Shown here piece after piece: positions 1 through 12,700 of a DNA stretch of 64,000 bases. The stretch comes from Strigamia acuminata. Its lineage: Eukaryota > Arthropoda > Chilopoda > Geophilomorpha > Linotaeniidae. A program made the translations under genes and the position numbers. The notes under the pieces were generated by a model. The model ran no database searches and had not been told where the DNA came from. It saw only the letters and a list, made by a program, of their open reading frames with translations. The stretch covers positions 8,696,259 to 8,760,258 of the forward strand of contig OX442320.1 in NCBI GenBank assembly GCA_949358305.1. Reading direction: 5' to 3'. Numbering within the stretch: position 1 is the stretch's first letter; each line of letters begins with the position of its first letter.

Positions 1-827
1 GCTTTGACACTCGTCGTGATCGATGACCATTAAATCCACTTCTCGCATACTGGAACTAGGAAGACCGCCTAATCAAATAATCGAGTTAAGTTGGTATTGA
101 TCAAATGTATTATTATTGAGCACCTTCCTGCGTGTAGCCGAAGCCGATGACAGTGGCCATTTTGCCTAGATAGTTGTCGCTTTCTTTCGGAAGGCAAATG
201 GGATGAATTCGTTCGGAATACGCCACTGGTTCCTCCAGTCTGAGCAATGCAATGTCGTCGTGCGTGTTGTTAGGCACGTAATTCGGATGGCGAATTATTT
301 CCGCTACTTTGTGTCTGGTCGCTCTGAAATCGTATCTGCCTTCCGCGCCGGTGATAACCTGAACTTGACTGGCACTTTTTAACCTAATTAATAATAAAAA
401 TGTGTACAAATACTCCGTTTTTGTTGTATTTGATTACCTTTTGGTACAATGTGCAGCTGTGAGCACGTAACAGCCGTTCAGGAGCGCGCCGCCGCAGCTT
501 TGGAAAAGGGACATCTGGAGTCCGACGAAAAATGGATATTTCGCGATGGATGCTCGTTCTCCGCCGACTATTCGGGTGTCAAATCGGCTGGATAAACCGC
601 ATTCTAAATAATAATAATAATAATTTTTTAAATTAAATTAAATTTTTTTAAAATAAATTTACTTAACCGCAATTGTCGTCGTCTCCAGAACACGATTTCG
701 CTTCATTGGCCTTGAATTGGAGCATTAAAACACACATTTATGATGAAAAAGAATAAAAACTTACATTGAAACACTCCGTTAATGCAAAACAAAGTGAGAA
801 AACGATTAATTTCACCCAATTGCCCAT
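1..827 (-). CDS. trypsin-like serine protease 1 (3' end outside window)
   Basis: A secreted S1-family serine endopeptidase, incomplete because its C-terminal exons lie beyond position 1. The first exon (765-827) begins with an ATG followed by a hydrophobic signal peptide (MGNWVKLIVFSLCFALTECF). A short Cys-containing exon follows near 664-708. The exon at 438-603 holds the activation site (R-IVGG) and the catalytic His motif TAAHC. The exon at about 122-380 carries the catalytic Asp region (HDDIALLRL) and the conserved HPICLP and GFG motifs. A last partial exon lies at 1-74. The GDSGGP serine exon is not in the window, so activity cannot be judged. The next gene upstream is a paralogue in the same orientation, which suggests tandem duplication. 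The short pro-region is not a clear CLIP domain. Roles in digestion or immune cascades are both possible and cannot be separated from sequence. Confidence 0.9.
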
Positions 828-1205
828 TTACAACAAAAATGGCGGAGTTATCGATGACAAAATACGAAATCCGTCACGTCACTTTCGTTGATTTAAAGGT
901 AAAGAACTCGGCATTACGTGGAGAATAAACATAAACTCAAACATGATACAATTTAGTGAGGGGAAATGAATTGGACTAAACTAGAACACCTGCATCAACA
1001 ATAGCATTTAAGCAAGAGAATGCCATCGCCAGCTGTGAATTCTTTCCTCATCACTATTCATTGTTCCTTTTACGATACCCAATTACGTGGTCAATAGAAG
1101 CGGCGCATCAAAATAAATAGAAAGCCGAGGGAGGAAGAAATACATTAAATTAAACGATATTTCACGTATATTCGTACTTTAATTGATAATAGCAATTTTC
1201 AATCG
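828..1205. other. spacer between the two proteases
   Basis: About 380 bp between the start of protease 1 and the stop of protease 2. It should contain the promoter of protease 1 and the polyadenylation region of protease 2. No ORF, RNA gene or repeat is recognisable. Confidence 0.6.
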
Positions 1206-2361
1206 TTAGTTAGCCTTTATGACACCATTGATCCAGTCAAGATACGCGGAAATTCGCGTGTATACACCAGGTATGCCTTGCATGGCGCATTTAACGCCCC
1301 ACGACACAACTCCGATGACGTAATAAATCGAGTTTTTCCTCAGAACCAACGGCGCGCCAGAATCGCCCTAAAAATAATTCCAAATTAGTCTTAATGAAGA
1401 TGAATGAATAAATATTGAAATTCAATTTCACCTTGCACGAGTCTTTGCCTTCTTCTCCACCGGCGCAGATGTTTGTTGGGAAAATAACCGAACTGTTAAA
1501 AATATCGAGGCAGTCGTTGTACGGGATGAGTTTTAACTCGACAGCTCTGAGTTTATCGCTGGGTCCGTCGTCTAAGACAAACAGCATGCATTAAAAGTAA
1601 AATGGGGAAAGATACAAGTTGTTTTACTGAATGCCGTGCGTCCAAATCCCAGCACTCGCGCCATTTTGGCATTCCAGTCCTCGTTGTGCTCGGGTAAACA
1701 AATCGGTTGAACATTGGGCGAAAAATCGATCGGTTTTTCCAGTTTGATTAACATTATGTCGTCGTGGTGAGCGGTACGTAGGTAGTTAGGATGTCTAAAG
1801 TGAGAAAATAATGAGCAAAATTGATATTTTTCGAGTAGATTTGAAAATACCGGATTAATTTGACGGCTTTGCGCGAGTTGTTGGGATCAAATAGGATCGA
1901 ATCAGTGCCGTAAGTGACTAAAACCTTCGCTTTTGGTTGCCTAAAATAATTGGGAGTCTAAAAATTACGATGTAATTTGTGATTTTTATATTGAAACCAT
2001 TTAAAGCAATGAGCGGAGGTGAGGACAAAATATTTGTGAATTATAACAGCGCCGCAGTTGATGAAATCCGGACTGCGGTCTTGTCGCAGTTCAGCCTGCG
2101 AATTTAATTTAATTTAAAAATAAATAAACAAATAATCGAGTAATTTACAATCCAGGGATAATTCCTAATGGCTACTCTTTCACCTCCAATGATTCGCTTA
2201 ATTCTCCGTTGTCCGTGTAAGCCGCAACCTATGAAAATATTAAAAATTTAAATTTAAAAAATTAAATTACTCGTAAATTGTTTACCGGACTGTTGTTGTT
2301 CAGAAACACCGAAATAGATAAATAAATTGATAAATATAAGCCAACGAAGGTGATTCTGCAT
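1206..2361 (-). CDS. trypsin-like serine protease 2 (complete)
   Basis: A complete S1 serine endopeptidase of about 300 residues in seven or so short exons. The ATG at 2359-2361 opens a hydrophobic signal peptide ([20 protein letters not shown]). The activation region reads R-IIGGE. The triad is visible: His in TSAHC (exon near 2040-2100), Asp in HDDIMLIKL (about 1740-1775) and Ser in GDSGAP (about 1350). The segment DSCKGDSG puts an Asp at the bottom of the S1 pocket, so cleavage after Lys or Arg is expected. The C-terminus runs through SWGVKCA and GVYTRI to the stop at 1206-1208. GDSGAP instead of GDSGGP is a mild variant seen in the family. It lies head-to-tail with protease 1, with which it shares the PICLP and A-x-V-x-GFG pattern. 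The exact physiological substrate is unknown. Confidence 0.92.
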
Positions 2362-3780
2362 TTCTTAGCTGTAAATTTCTTGGTTGTGATGATGACCACA
2401 TATTTTCTACACCTGTACTTAATGACACACTGTAAGACCGTAATTTGGGATAAAATGGCGTTTATTTAAAAATAAACGAGGAATTTTTAAAAACTCTTTG
2501 TTTTTTAACTACACAAAATGAGCAAATTGCAAGAATTTGCTCTCGTTTCACTTATTTTTATTTTTATTTTTTTTTATTACCATTTTCACTTTTTAAAAAA
2601 AATGAAATTAAAAAAAAACTTCATTTACATCGTCATTGTCACTAGAAACACACTGAATATCACCAAACATACAATTTTACATGTCTGGCCTTTAAAAAAA
2701 AGTGTAAATTGGTGCGCGTTGAAAAAATTTGAAGATAAACAACAAAAAAAAATCAATATTATTACAAATATTAATACAAGTTTGTTACCAAAAATTATCT
2801 ATAAGCAGTTGTACAAAAAAATTCATTTAATGTATAATTATCCTCAAATCGAATTCAGATCAGAAAATTTTTTTTTTAAAAAAATTAAAAAAAAATTTAA
2901 AAAAAATTTAAAAATAAAAAAAAAAACCCAACAGAACCGATATTTATTTAATTAAATAAAAAAAAATTAATGTATATAACTAATATTTAAGTAGAAAAAA
3001 AAATATGTAAAACTCCACCCTTGAATTCGTTTTTGGTCATTTTCAAATCAATCGAGGAATGTCACACTCGAACACATTTTTGTTATGTTTTTCAGTATTT
3101 ACAACACACACCTACAATATAAGAACAAAATAATCATCACTAATAATAATTAGTTAGAGTTTAAAGTTAATTTCAGCCACAAAACTCGGGGATATGAAAA
3201 AAAAATGAGCATTTCTTTTTTTGGCCGCCATTTTTTTTCTTTCGTTTCTTCCTTTTTGTTTCTTCCGGCTTTCCAAAATAAAAAATATTTTTACAAGAAA
3301 TTCACTTCCGACTACGTCTTTGATTACTGTTCTATCCAATTTGAATTAATTATTTCCCTTTTCTATGAATAAAATTGAGGAATGTCACAAAAACGTCACC
3401 TCAAAATATTTGTTTTACTTTAACAACATTTACAACAAAAATAAAAATTAAAAAAATTCATTATTCACCATTATTTTTTTAGTTTTAAATATTTATAAAT
3501 TGCAAACACGCATTCATACACATCCACACACATGTAAAACCAAAATTTCTCAAAAATTTAAAAACAAAAACAAAAAAATTAATCTCTGAACACACCAGAA
3601 GATTAACCCTTCATCAAATTCCTTAGGGGGGAGAGCAATGACTCAAATTTATTTCTCAAAAAAGAAAATAAATAAATAAAAATAAAAGAAAAACTGAACT
3701 AATAAAGTTCATTCTTGAATCAATCCTACTTGAGATCAGCATCAATTCGTGACTCGCAAGAACTTAATCTCGCTTTTCTT
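2362..3780. other. A+T-rich intergenic region
   Basis: Very A+T-rich spacer between protease 2 and the 3' end of spinophilin. It probably includes the spinophilin 3'UTR, since several AATAAA-like words are present. The open frame at 2518-2955 is a Lys/Asn/Ile-rich by-product of base composition and I do not call it a gene. Nothing else is recognisable. Confidence 0.6.
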
Positions 3781-6700
3781 TCACTTTTTCTTGGTACCCA
3801 ACGCTTTCTCAGCAGCTTTTTCCGCCTTTTTCTGCAATTTCTCCTTTGCCTTTATTTCCTTCTCTTGTGCCTTCCTTTCCTTTTCCATTTGAACTTTAAG
3901 TTCCTTTAACTTCTTTTTAAGCGTTGACCGATCGTTGCTATTCGCGACACCAATCGTCTAAAAACAATATTTTATTAAAAAAATTTTAAAAATTAAAAAA
4001 TTCCAATTACCTTAAGACGAGCACTGTCTAATGTTACCAACTCCAAGCCATTAATATTATTATCTATAAATGCTCCAATGTATTGCTCTAACCCTAAGAA
4101 AAGCAGCCACTGGCCCACCTGTGCCGGGGACCAGCTACTCACAGGTCCCGACTGCCACCTGTATGCACGGCGGTCGGGACCACTGCTGGCTGCTGGCGAC
4201 GAGGATTCACCCTAAAAACGGAAATCAATAAATCAATAAATCAAAATCAATCAAAATAAAATGGATTCTCGCCTCAGAATTTCCACTTGGAATGTCGAGA
4301 GATCTCGGCGAGAGATCAGAACTGGATTTGTCGGTAAAAAAACCATCGGCGGTTGGAAGAACTAAATTATAAATTTAATCTATTTTAATATTTCATTCGA
4401 TTCGTAGGAAGCATTCGGTTGGGTTACATTTTTACTCACCAGAGCGGCGCAAGTGTGCTAACAGTCATGGAAGTTCAATCCATTTTTATTTCGTGTTTAT
4501 CGTGCTGATCGTTAGTGCCACAGACGCGGCGCAAACTGCATTCACCGATCTCGCGTGTCATGGCGATCTTCAGATTGCCGTGACACGTGGTCAAATCAGG
4601 AATGGCGGCAAGGCCGCCATCACACTTGGGAAATACACCTTGAGACACCATATCATACGCCTAGACAACAATAAAGCAATAACCAAAACCTAAACTTGTG
4701 TCTTTTGTGTATTTCGTGGAATTTATCATCGTGTGTGTTGCGTCCAGTGCCTCGTAGCCCTCCCCTGACCACGTGGCGTCCGTCCGAACACTCACAATTA
4801 GTGCTGTTAGCACACTAGCGCCGTGGCGAATAGCAGAACTACCGAATGTAAAGTAAAATGTAAAATATAAATACCCTTTTTGGCCATTCGTTGAATACTG
4901 GGATCGAGTGATTTCTGAGAAATGAGGACTACGTTTGAATCGCTCGCACCCGAGTCTCGATTTGAGCTTGAACTTCGACCGCTTCCAGAATCGCCTGCAA
5001 ATAAACAAACACATAAAATAAAATAAAATAAAATAACCAAACGAATAATTTTGCCATTAGACCACAACACAACAACAACAACAACAACAGCGTTAGTTTC
5101 AAACCTGCAACTGAAGATCGAGGACTAATGGGCGCAGCTGAACCAGACTCAGCAGCCAAATTAGATTTGGCTATCAGAAATCAAGAGAGAAAATAGTAAA
5201 GAAAAAGCCGTTTTCGTGTGATTAAGAAGCAAAAAACTACAAAATTCCAATCTCACCATCCGCATTCATCTTCTGCACCACTAATTTCATCTCTTCCGCG
5301 AACTTTTCGTTCAATTTCAACGCCCCCGGTTGCGCCCCGACCGGAGATTTCCTCGCCGCACCCGCACTCTCGCTTTGCAACGGCGACGCGGCTGGTCGTC
5401 TCTGCACTTCCTTCACCCCGTTCACCACGGGCGACAATAAATTCGATTGCTGACTGCTGGACGAACTCAACGAACCAGGGGACGTTTTCGTTTGCTGCGA
5501 ATGGAACCCGGGTGACGTCGTTGTGGCAGATTCGTGACTCGACGGCGACGATGGTGTGCGAGGCTTCGTATCGTCGTAACCCCCAAACACGCTACTAAAA
5601 TACCAAAAGAATTAAATACACAAATTAATTAATTAAATAAATAAAAATCCTACTCGACTAAATCTTCAAAATCTCCCAATAAATCCGAGGAACTTCTCCT
5701 TTCGGTCGGAGGCTAAAAAATAAATTAAATTAAATTAAATTAAATTAAAATTACATTATATTTCGTACAGTGCCATCTGAGCTGCCGGTGCTCGGAGTCT
5801 TTTTGAGTGTCGGCGGTTGCCTGTTGGCGAGACTCCCTTTGCTCGCCAGCTCCGCTTTCGTTTTGGCCGCGCTCGAGTCGAGCAGCTCGGTGGTGGGCAC
5901 GGCCTTCTCCAACTCGTCGTCGTGCGCGCGCAGCTCAGCAGGCACCCCTTGTTTGCGCTCGACGGTCGACGTCTTGCTCTCCCCGTCGTCCGAGTCCGGA
6001 CTGATGTCGTAGATGCCGCTCGGGTCCAAGCCGCTGTCGGAGAGCTCGGGGTCCGAGCTGTCGTCGGTGACGCTCGACCTCCTTCGCCCGGCCGCCGAGC
6101 GGCTGAGCGACAGGGGCGGCGGCGATTTCTTCTGCGCGTGCTGCAGCAAGGTCATCTGTAACTTGGAGCTGTCGTAGGGTAGCCTCACCGGCAGGCCCGC
6201 CACACGTTGCGTCTCGGTCAGGTCGGTCTCCAGCTGGATGACGCGGTCCTTGAGCGCTTTCACCAACGCGTTGTACTCGTTGTCCTTTTCCTGCAGCTGG
6301 TTGATCTGGTAATCCTCGCGCTGCACGAACTCCTGTTCCCGTTCCTGGAACTCGCGGATCAGTTTCTTGGCTTTGTAGTATTTCTTCTCCAACGTGATGT
6401 ACTGTCCTTGCGACTCCTCCAGCATTTCCTGGTAGGTCAACACCTCCTTGCGCACATGGTCTAAAACCCGCTCCACCTCCTCTAGTCGACGCGACGTTTC
6501 GTGCAGTCGCCGTTCGCTTTCGTCTTTGGTGCTTCCGACGCTCTCCAACACCACCAACTGGAAACAAGAAAATGCACAAAATGAAGGAAAAAATGCACAA
6601 AATTTCGAAAAAATACACAAAATTTCGAGAAAATGCACTAATTTTCGGAAAAATGCACAAAATTTCGAGAAAATGCACTAATTTTCGGAAAAATGCACAA

Positions 6701-9700
6701 AATTTCGAAAAAATACACAAAATTTCGGGAAAATGCACAAATTAAAGAAAAAATGCACGAGATATAGAGAAAATGCAAAATATTTCGGAAAAATTGCACA
6801 AAATTTCGAAAAAATGCAAAATATTTCGGAAAAACTGCACAAAACGTCGAAAAATTGCACAAAACGTCGGGAAAATGCACAAAATTTCGAAAAAATGCAA
6901 AATATTTCGGAAAAAATGCACAAAATTTCGGAAAAAATGCACAAAATTTCGGAAAAATGCACAAAATTTCGGAAAAATGCACAAAATTTCGGAAAAATGC
7001 ACAAAATTTCGGCAAAATGCACAAAATTTCGGAAAAATGCACAAAATTTCGGAAAAATGCACAAAATTTCGGAAAAATGCACAAAATTTCGAAAAAATTG
7101 CACAACACCATGAGACAAAACCGATTTTTGTTGTTTCTCGCGTACCCTGGCTTTGATTTTGGCCAATTCGGCTTCCGCGACGGCGCTCTTGTACTGGGCC
7201 TCCTTCATTTTGATCTTGATGGCTGTGATATCGTCGGGGGACGGCGAATCGCTGCTCTCTTCCTCGTCCAGATCGAAGACTTCGCACGTGGGCAGGTCCT
7301 CCCCCTCCTCAGGTGTGGAATCTTCATGACCCGAGGTCGTGCTTCCGTTAGGAGCCGGAGACGGAGGCGACAACGAGCGTGGTATAGGAAGAGTGAGATC
7401 TTCTCTCGAAAGTGTCGCCGGCTGCTCGCGACCACCTTCCTCGTGTTGGTGATGCAACAATTGCTTGCGCTGTTGCAATTCCTGTTCCACCGCTTTGCGT
7501 CGATCCTCCCGTTCGCGATCGGCCTGCAGCGACTGCGAGATCAACTGAGCCACTTCGCTGTTCTCCCCGTCTTTCTCGCGTCCGATCAAGAAACGCACCA
7601 AACCGCTCGTGTTCCGCAGCACGGACGCCGCGTAGGCTTGCGTCACGCCGACTAGACTTTTCCCGTCAACTTCGATTATCTGGTCGTTCACACGAATCCT
7701 AAACAACATTTTTTTTTTAATAAAAATTAAAAATTAATGTCATTGAACAAACCTTCCATCTTTGTGCGCAGCGCCACCTTCGGTTATTGTTTTAACGAAA
7801 ATGCCCAATTTTTCTAAACCAGCATCGGCGCCGACACCCATTCCTATTATACTCAAACCTAAGCCTTCGGGTCCTGTGAAACGAGAGTGTGTATGAAATT
7901 TAAATTAGAAATTGTTTTTGATGTTATTTTTTACCTTTTATAAGTTCGACCGGTGCCACGTCCATTCTCTCGACTCGTTTTTCCAATTCGTACTCGGCGG
8001 ACGCTGAGACCGGGTCCACTTCGTCATTTCTCCGATCATAATCCGTCACGGAAAACGTGCTGTAAACCTTGGAAAGAGAAATAAAAAAATTGAAAAAAAA
8101 TTGAAGAAAAATTGAAGAAAAATTGAAGAAAAATCCCAGAAAATTCCCAGAAAAATCCCAGAAAAATCCCAAAATAATCCCAGAAAAATCCCAGAAAAAT
8201 CCCAAAAAAATCCCAGAAAAATCCCAAAAAAATCCCAGAAAAATCCCAAAAAAAACCCAAAAAAACCCAAAAAAACTCAAAGAAAACCCAAAAAGATCCC
8301 AAAAAAAATCCCAGAAAAATTAAAAAAAAATATCCCCCAAAAAATACCCCAAAAAACCAAACTCAAACACTAAAAAACCAATTCAAAGCGCACCTTAATC
8401 GGATCACAACTGAACCGAACTCTTCCTTTCCTCTTTCTCGAAAGCAGATCCTGCGGATGCCTAACGTCCTCCTCTTGGTCGCTCTCCAGCAGCCCAGGAA
8501 CTTCTATCCAGAAATGACCATCCTCCAAGTAATGTACAGCTCCACCTTCTTCCTCAGTGTCGTCATCTTGTTCATTCACCTCTTCGCTTATATCAAACGC
8601 ACCGCTCGTGCGTTGCGAACCGGACGCCGAAGAAACCGACGGCGAAACCGCCTCCTCGCTCTCCTCCTCAACCTGCGACGCCGGCGACGACCCCGGCGCG
8701 TTGCTAAGCAACATGGTCACCTCGTGAGCCTCCTCATCGCTCAACAGGTCTTCACGACTAACCAAAAACACAAAAACTCCTAAAAACATTTTCAAAAAAT
8801 CCAAAAAAACAAAAAAAAAAAACAATTACGTCACACTTTTATGCACCACAAACTCCAAAACTCGCGACTCCAAAAAAAAACCCAAAAACCAAAAACTCAC
8901 CACCAAAAACAATTCACAATGCGAAATTAAGATCGTATCAAAGTAAACAAACAAATAAAACCCAAACTGCCTCGTAAATATCGATAAAATAAACCATTTT
9001 ATAGTTATAAAAATTAAAAAATGATTTCTACCAGGCGCCGTCCTCTCTCCAAGGTCGAATTCTCGCCAAAACTCCTCCAATCTTAATCCTCCAGATACTA
9101 ATCAAACCAAACATACATAAACAAACGTCCCCAATCCATATTCATGTCTCGACTTCCTCTCACCTCTCCCGCCATCTCCAATTGGACGAATCGCACAGAT
9201 GGTCCCGCACCTGCCACTCTTGTGCACCAATTTCAATTTCCATCGTCACATATCACGACCACGTGTTGTTACAAGCGCATAAAACATTCATTTAACCCAC
9301 TTCGTCCACCCCAACGCTGCAATTACGTCCACTCGCGCCCGCTTTTATTCAATCAAACAAAACCTCCTCATTTATTAATAGAGACACGAGTCACACGACG
9401 CAATCTCTTAAAAACTACACACGCAGAACACACTCGACTTGACTTACCGCCAATGCCTGAGTCACCAGAGGAACGCGAAGGAGACGCGGCCGCCACATGC
9501 AGATCAGGCAAAAAGATTTTTAAAAAAAAAAAAAAAAAAAAAAAAGTGGGAAAAGGAGAAAAAATAAATAAAATCAATTAAAAAAATTTCAATAAAAATA
9601 AAACAATTCATTGAAAACATACATCACCAAAAGAGATTCAAAGCGGACGAAACGCACGAGTGAGTGGGGGAATTATATCATCACAAAGCGGGAAGAGAGA

Positions 9701-12700
9701 GAGAGAGAAAGAGCGAGGGGGAAAAACCCATCCCATATTACAGACAAATCCACAACGAACGAGGGTACATGTGTGTGTGTGCGCGCATAGAAAAACAAAC
9801 GAGTGTCACAAATCTCGGTGTACATAATACAAAACACGTGTCGCCACTTTGGCGCCGCTTCCGGTATCCTTTTTCAGCTTCCTCACCTGCTCAACAACCT
9901 ATTCGCCTCGTCGGGGGTCATCACTTCCGGTTCCTTCTTCTTGCCAACTCCATTAAACGAAGTTTCAATCACCTAAAAAAAATAAAAAAATAAAAAATTA
10001 ATTAAAAAAAATTTTTTTTTTAAAGGTTCCACGAACCGATGGCGATTTATTCGGAGGCGACGGTGGTTGTTGCGTGGGTCTTGGTGGTTTAAAACGCGGA
10101 GAAATCGCCTCCTGGTTCTTATTGGTCAACGAAGACACTTCGGACGATTTTTCCCGACACAACTTAAAAAAAAAAAAATAAAAAAATAAAAAAAATTAAA
10201 AATCGACTCAACCCTTTGCTCCCAATCCTTTCACCACATCACAAACTCCATTCATAGTTAAAGAACCTCGAAAATAACCTCGCTTGATAAACAAACGCCC
10301 TCCAAGCCCTCCCCGCAGCCACCAGCACTCATGGACCTTTCCTCGGCCACCCACGCCCCATCGAGGACTCGTCAAGAGCAGAAATGTCACAAACCCGCCT
10401 TCCCTCCCCACCCCTTTACTCACCAGACAACCCATAGCGCACACGACGAGCAACGATGTCAACCCCAAACCTTCACCGTTCGTCCTCGAAACAGCGCCGG
10501 CGCAACACAATCGCGTTATCGTCCATAACGTTAAATACCAATCCGTCATCGGCTGGTGGGCGTCCGCCATCTTCCCCGCTCGCACATGGCAGAAACGAGG
10601 GCGAGCGCCGTCCGATAGCGCGAACGAAAGAGCGGCGACTGGCGCAAACAGCTGCACGTCTCGTCCGACCCGACTCGCGCTAATGCCAGCACAGAACCCG
10701 CCGCTGGTTATTTTAGGAAGCGCTCTCACTCTCGCGCACGTGCACTTCCGGTCGACCTTCCCACCGCCACATGCCCGTCAAAACGCGCACGTGCACGTGG
10801 CAAACACATTTAATTAATTCAAAAAAATAATTTTTTTTTTAATTTTTTAATTTAAAAAAAAAATTTAAACCACAACATGAATAACGTTAATCATCTTACT
10901 TGTTGCCTAGCAGTTGCCATGGCAACCGCATCCGATTCGAGCAACTGCGCCTCCTTCGCGGGACTTCTCGGCGACCGGAAAACATCGGCCTCGTCCACCG
11001 GCGTCTTCACGTAGGGCGGAATATGGGCGGTGTCGGAATCGAGGCCGCCGAGTCCGTCGTCGGAGCCAAGCGCGGGGGGCGGAGGAAGCGGGAGGAACGA
11101 ATCCTCCGTCGTCGTGATCGTGACCCCGCTCGCGTTGTTCCCGGCGCGAAACGCGGCGATCGTCTCCAAATTGGCGTACACAGGCTCCTCCTCCCTGGAC
11201 GGGCGCGCGCACATCTCGCGGTCCGAATCGTCGTCGTCCAACTGCACGCTGCTGATCCCCGAGTCCAAGTTGCCCTCGTCGTAGTCCCGCAAGGGCACCA
11301 TGGGTGCGTGCAAGCAAGCCGACTCCTTGGGCACCGCCTCCAATATGGCAGGCGGAGGCGGGTGTCCACTGTCCGAGCCCAATTGTGCCGAACTCAGCGA
11401 CTCCAGCGACGAAATGCTCGACAGAGACGAGTGCGACTTGTTCGACGATTCTTGTCGTAAACGGGTAATCGAGGGCGCTGTTGTGACCACGGGTGAACTC
11501 GACGCGACGTTCGTTTTACCTGTGCGAGGAAGGAGAAGAAATAAAGCGAAGCGGAATAAAATAATGCGTGCAACGATTAGTGATGCGCGGAGAGTCGAGA
11601 TAAACATCTCGAATCTCGATGCAACAGGAAATAGAAACAAAGATTGCAAATATCTACAATGACGGCTTCGTTTTCTGCTCAAGTTTCCCGTTTAAACGCG
11701 TTTAGACCTCGGTGAGAAGGGGCTAGGCGCGCCCCGAACGTTCGTCCGTGCCCAGTTGCGCTTTCTGAACATTTTTCGAATTTGACACCGAGTATCCGAT
11801 CCCTTATGTAAGCGGATTCGCTTCAATCCGACGCGAAAATCAAAACCTTTTTCCATTCATTTCTCACGTCAACATTTGATTCATCGCCTTACTGATCGAG
11901 GGTGCAGCGCGTGCTGTTGACGCGGATCCACGAGCCTAAGGGGCCCGTGAAGATTAGAAAAAAGGATTTCTTGAATAAATATAGCTAATAAATGTAGCTA
12001 CGGCTTAAGGAGTCGTCAACCAAACTTATAGGGACCCCGCGCTTTCAAATTTCTAAGAAAATTTGATGATTTTTCGACAAAACAATTATTTTGGGGCCCC
12101 ACTAATGACTTATTCCCGAGGCCCCGCACTCGGAAAAGCCCCGGCGCCCCGCACTTTTAAATTTCTTGGAAAATTTGACGATTTTTCCAGATTTCTTGGA
12201 AAATTTGTCGATTTTTCCATATTGCTTAAAAAAATAGACGATTTTTCCAGATTTCTTTGAAAATTTGTCGATTTTTCCATATTGCTTAAAAAAATAGACG
12301 ATTTTTCCAGATTTCTTTGAAAATTTGACGATTTTTCCAGATTTCTTTGAAAATTTGACGATTTTTCCAAATTTCTTTGAAAATTTAACAATTTTTCCAA
12401 ATTTCTTTGAAAATTTAACAATTTTTTCAGATTTCTTTGAAAATTTAACAATTTTTCCAAATTTCTTTGAAAATTTAACAATTTTTCCAAATTTCTTTGA
12501 AAATTTAACAATTTTTCCAAATTTCTTTGAAAATTTAACAATTTTTTCAGATTTTTTGGAAAATTTGACGATTTTTCCAAATTTCTTTGAAAATTTGACA
12601 ATTTTTCCAGATTTCTTGGAAAATTTAACAATTTTTCCAAATTTCTTTGAAAATTTAACAATTTTTCCAAATTTCTTTGAAAATTTAACAATTTTTTCAG

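Noticed and set aside
2518-2955. 145-codon plus-strand frame
   Set aside because: Lys/Asn/Ile/Phe-rich composition follows the local A+T content; no motif or splice structure.
6638-7709. Long minus-strand frames of 157-343 codons over the 20-bp array
   Set aside because: The upstream part is the real PDZ exon, but the downstream extension is the intronic repeat read through a splice donor near 7146; the Phe/Cys-rich periodic peptide is an artefact.
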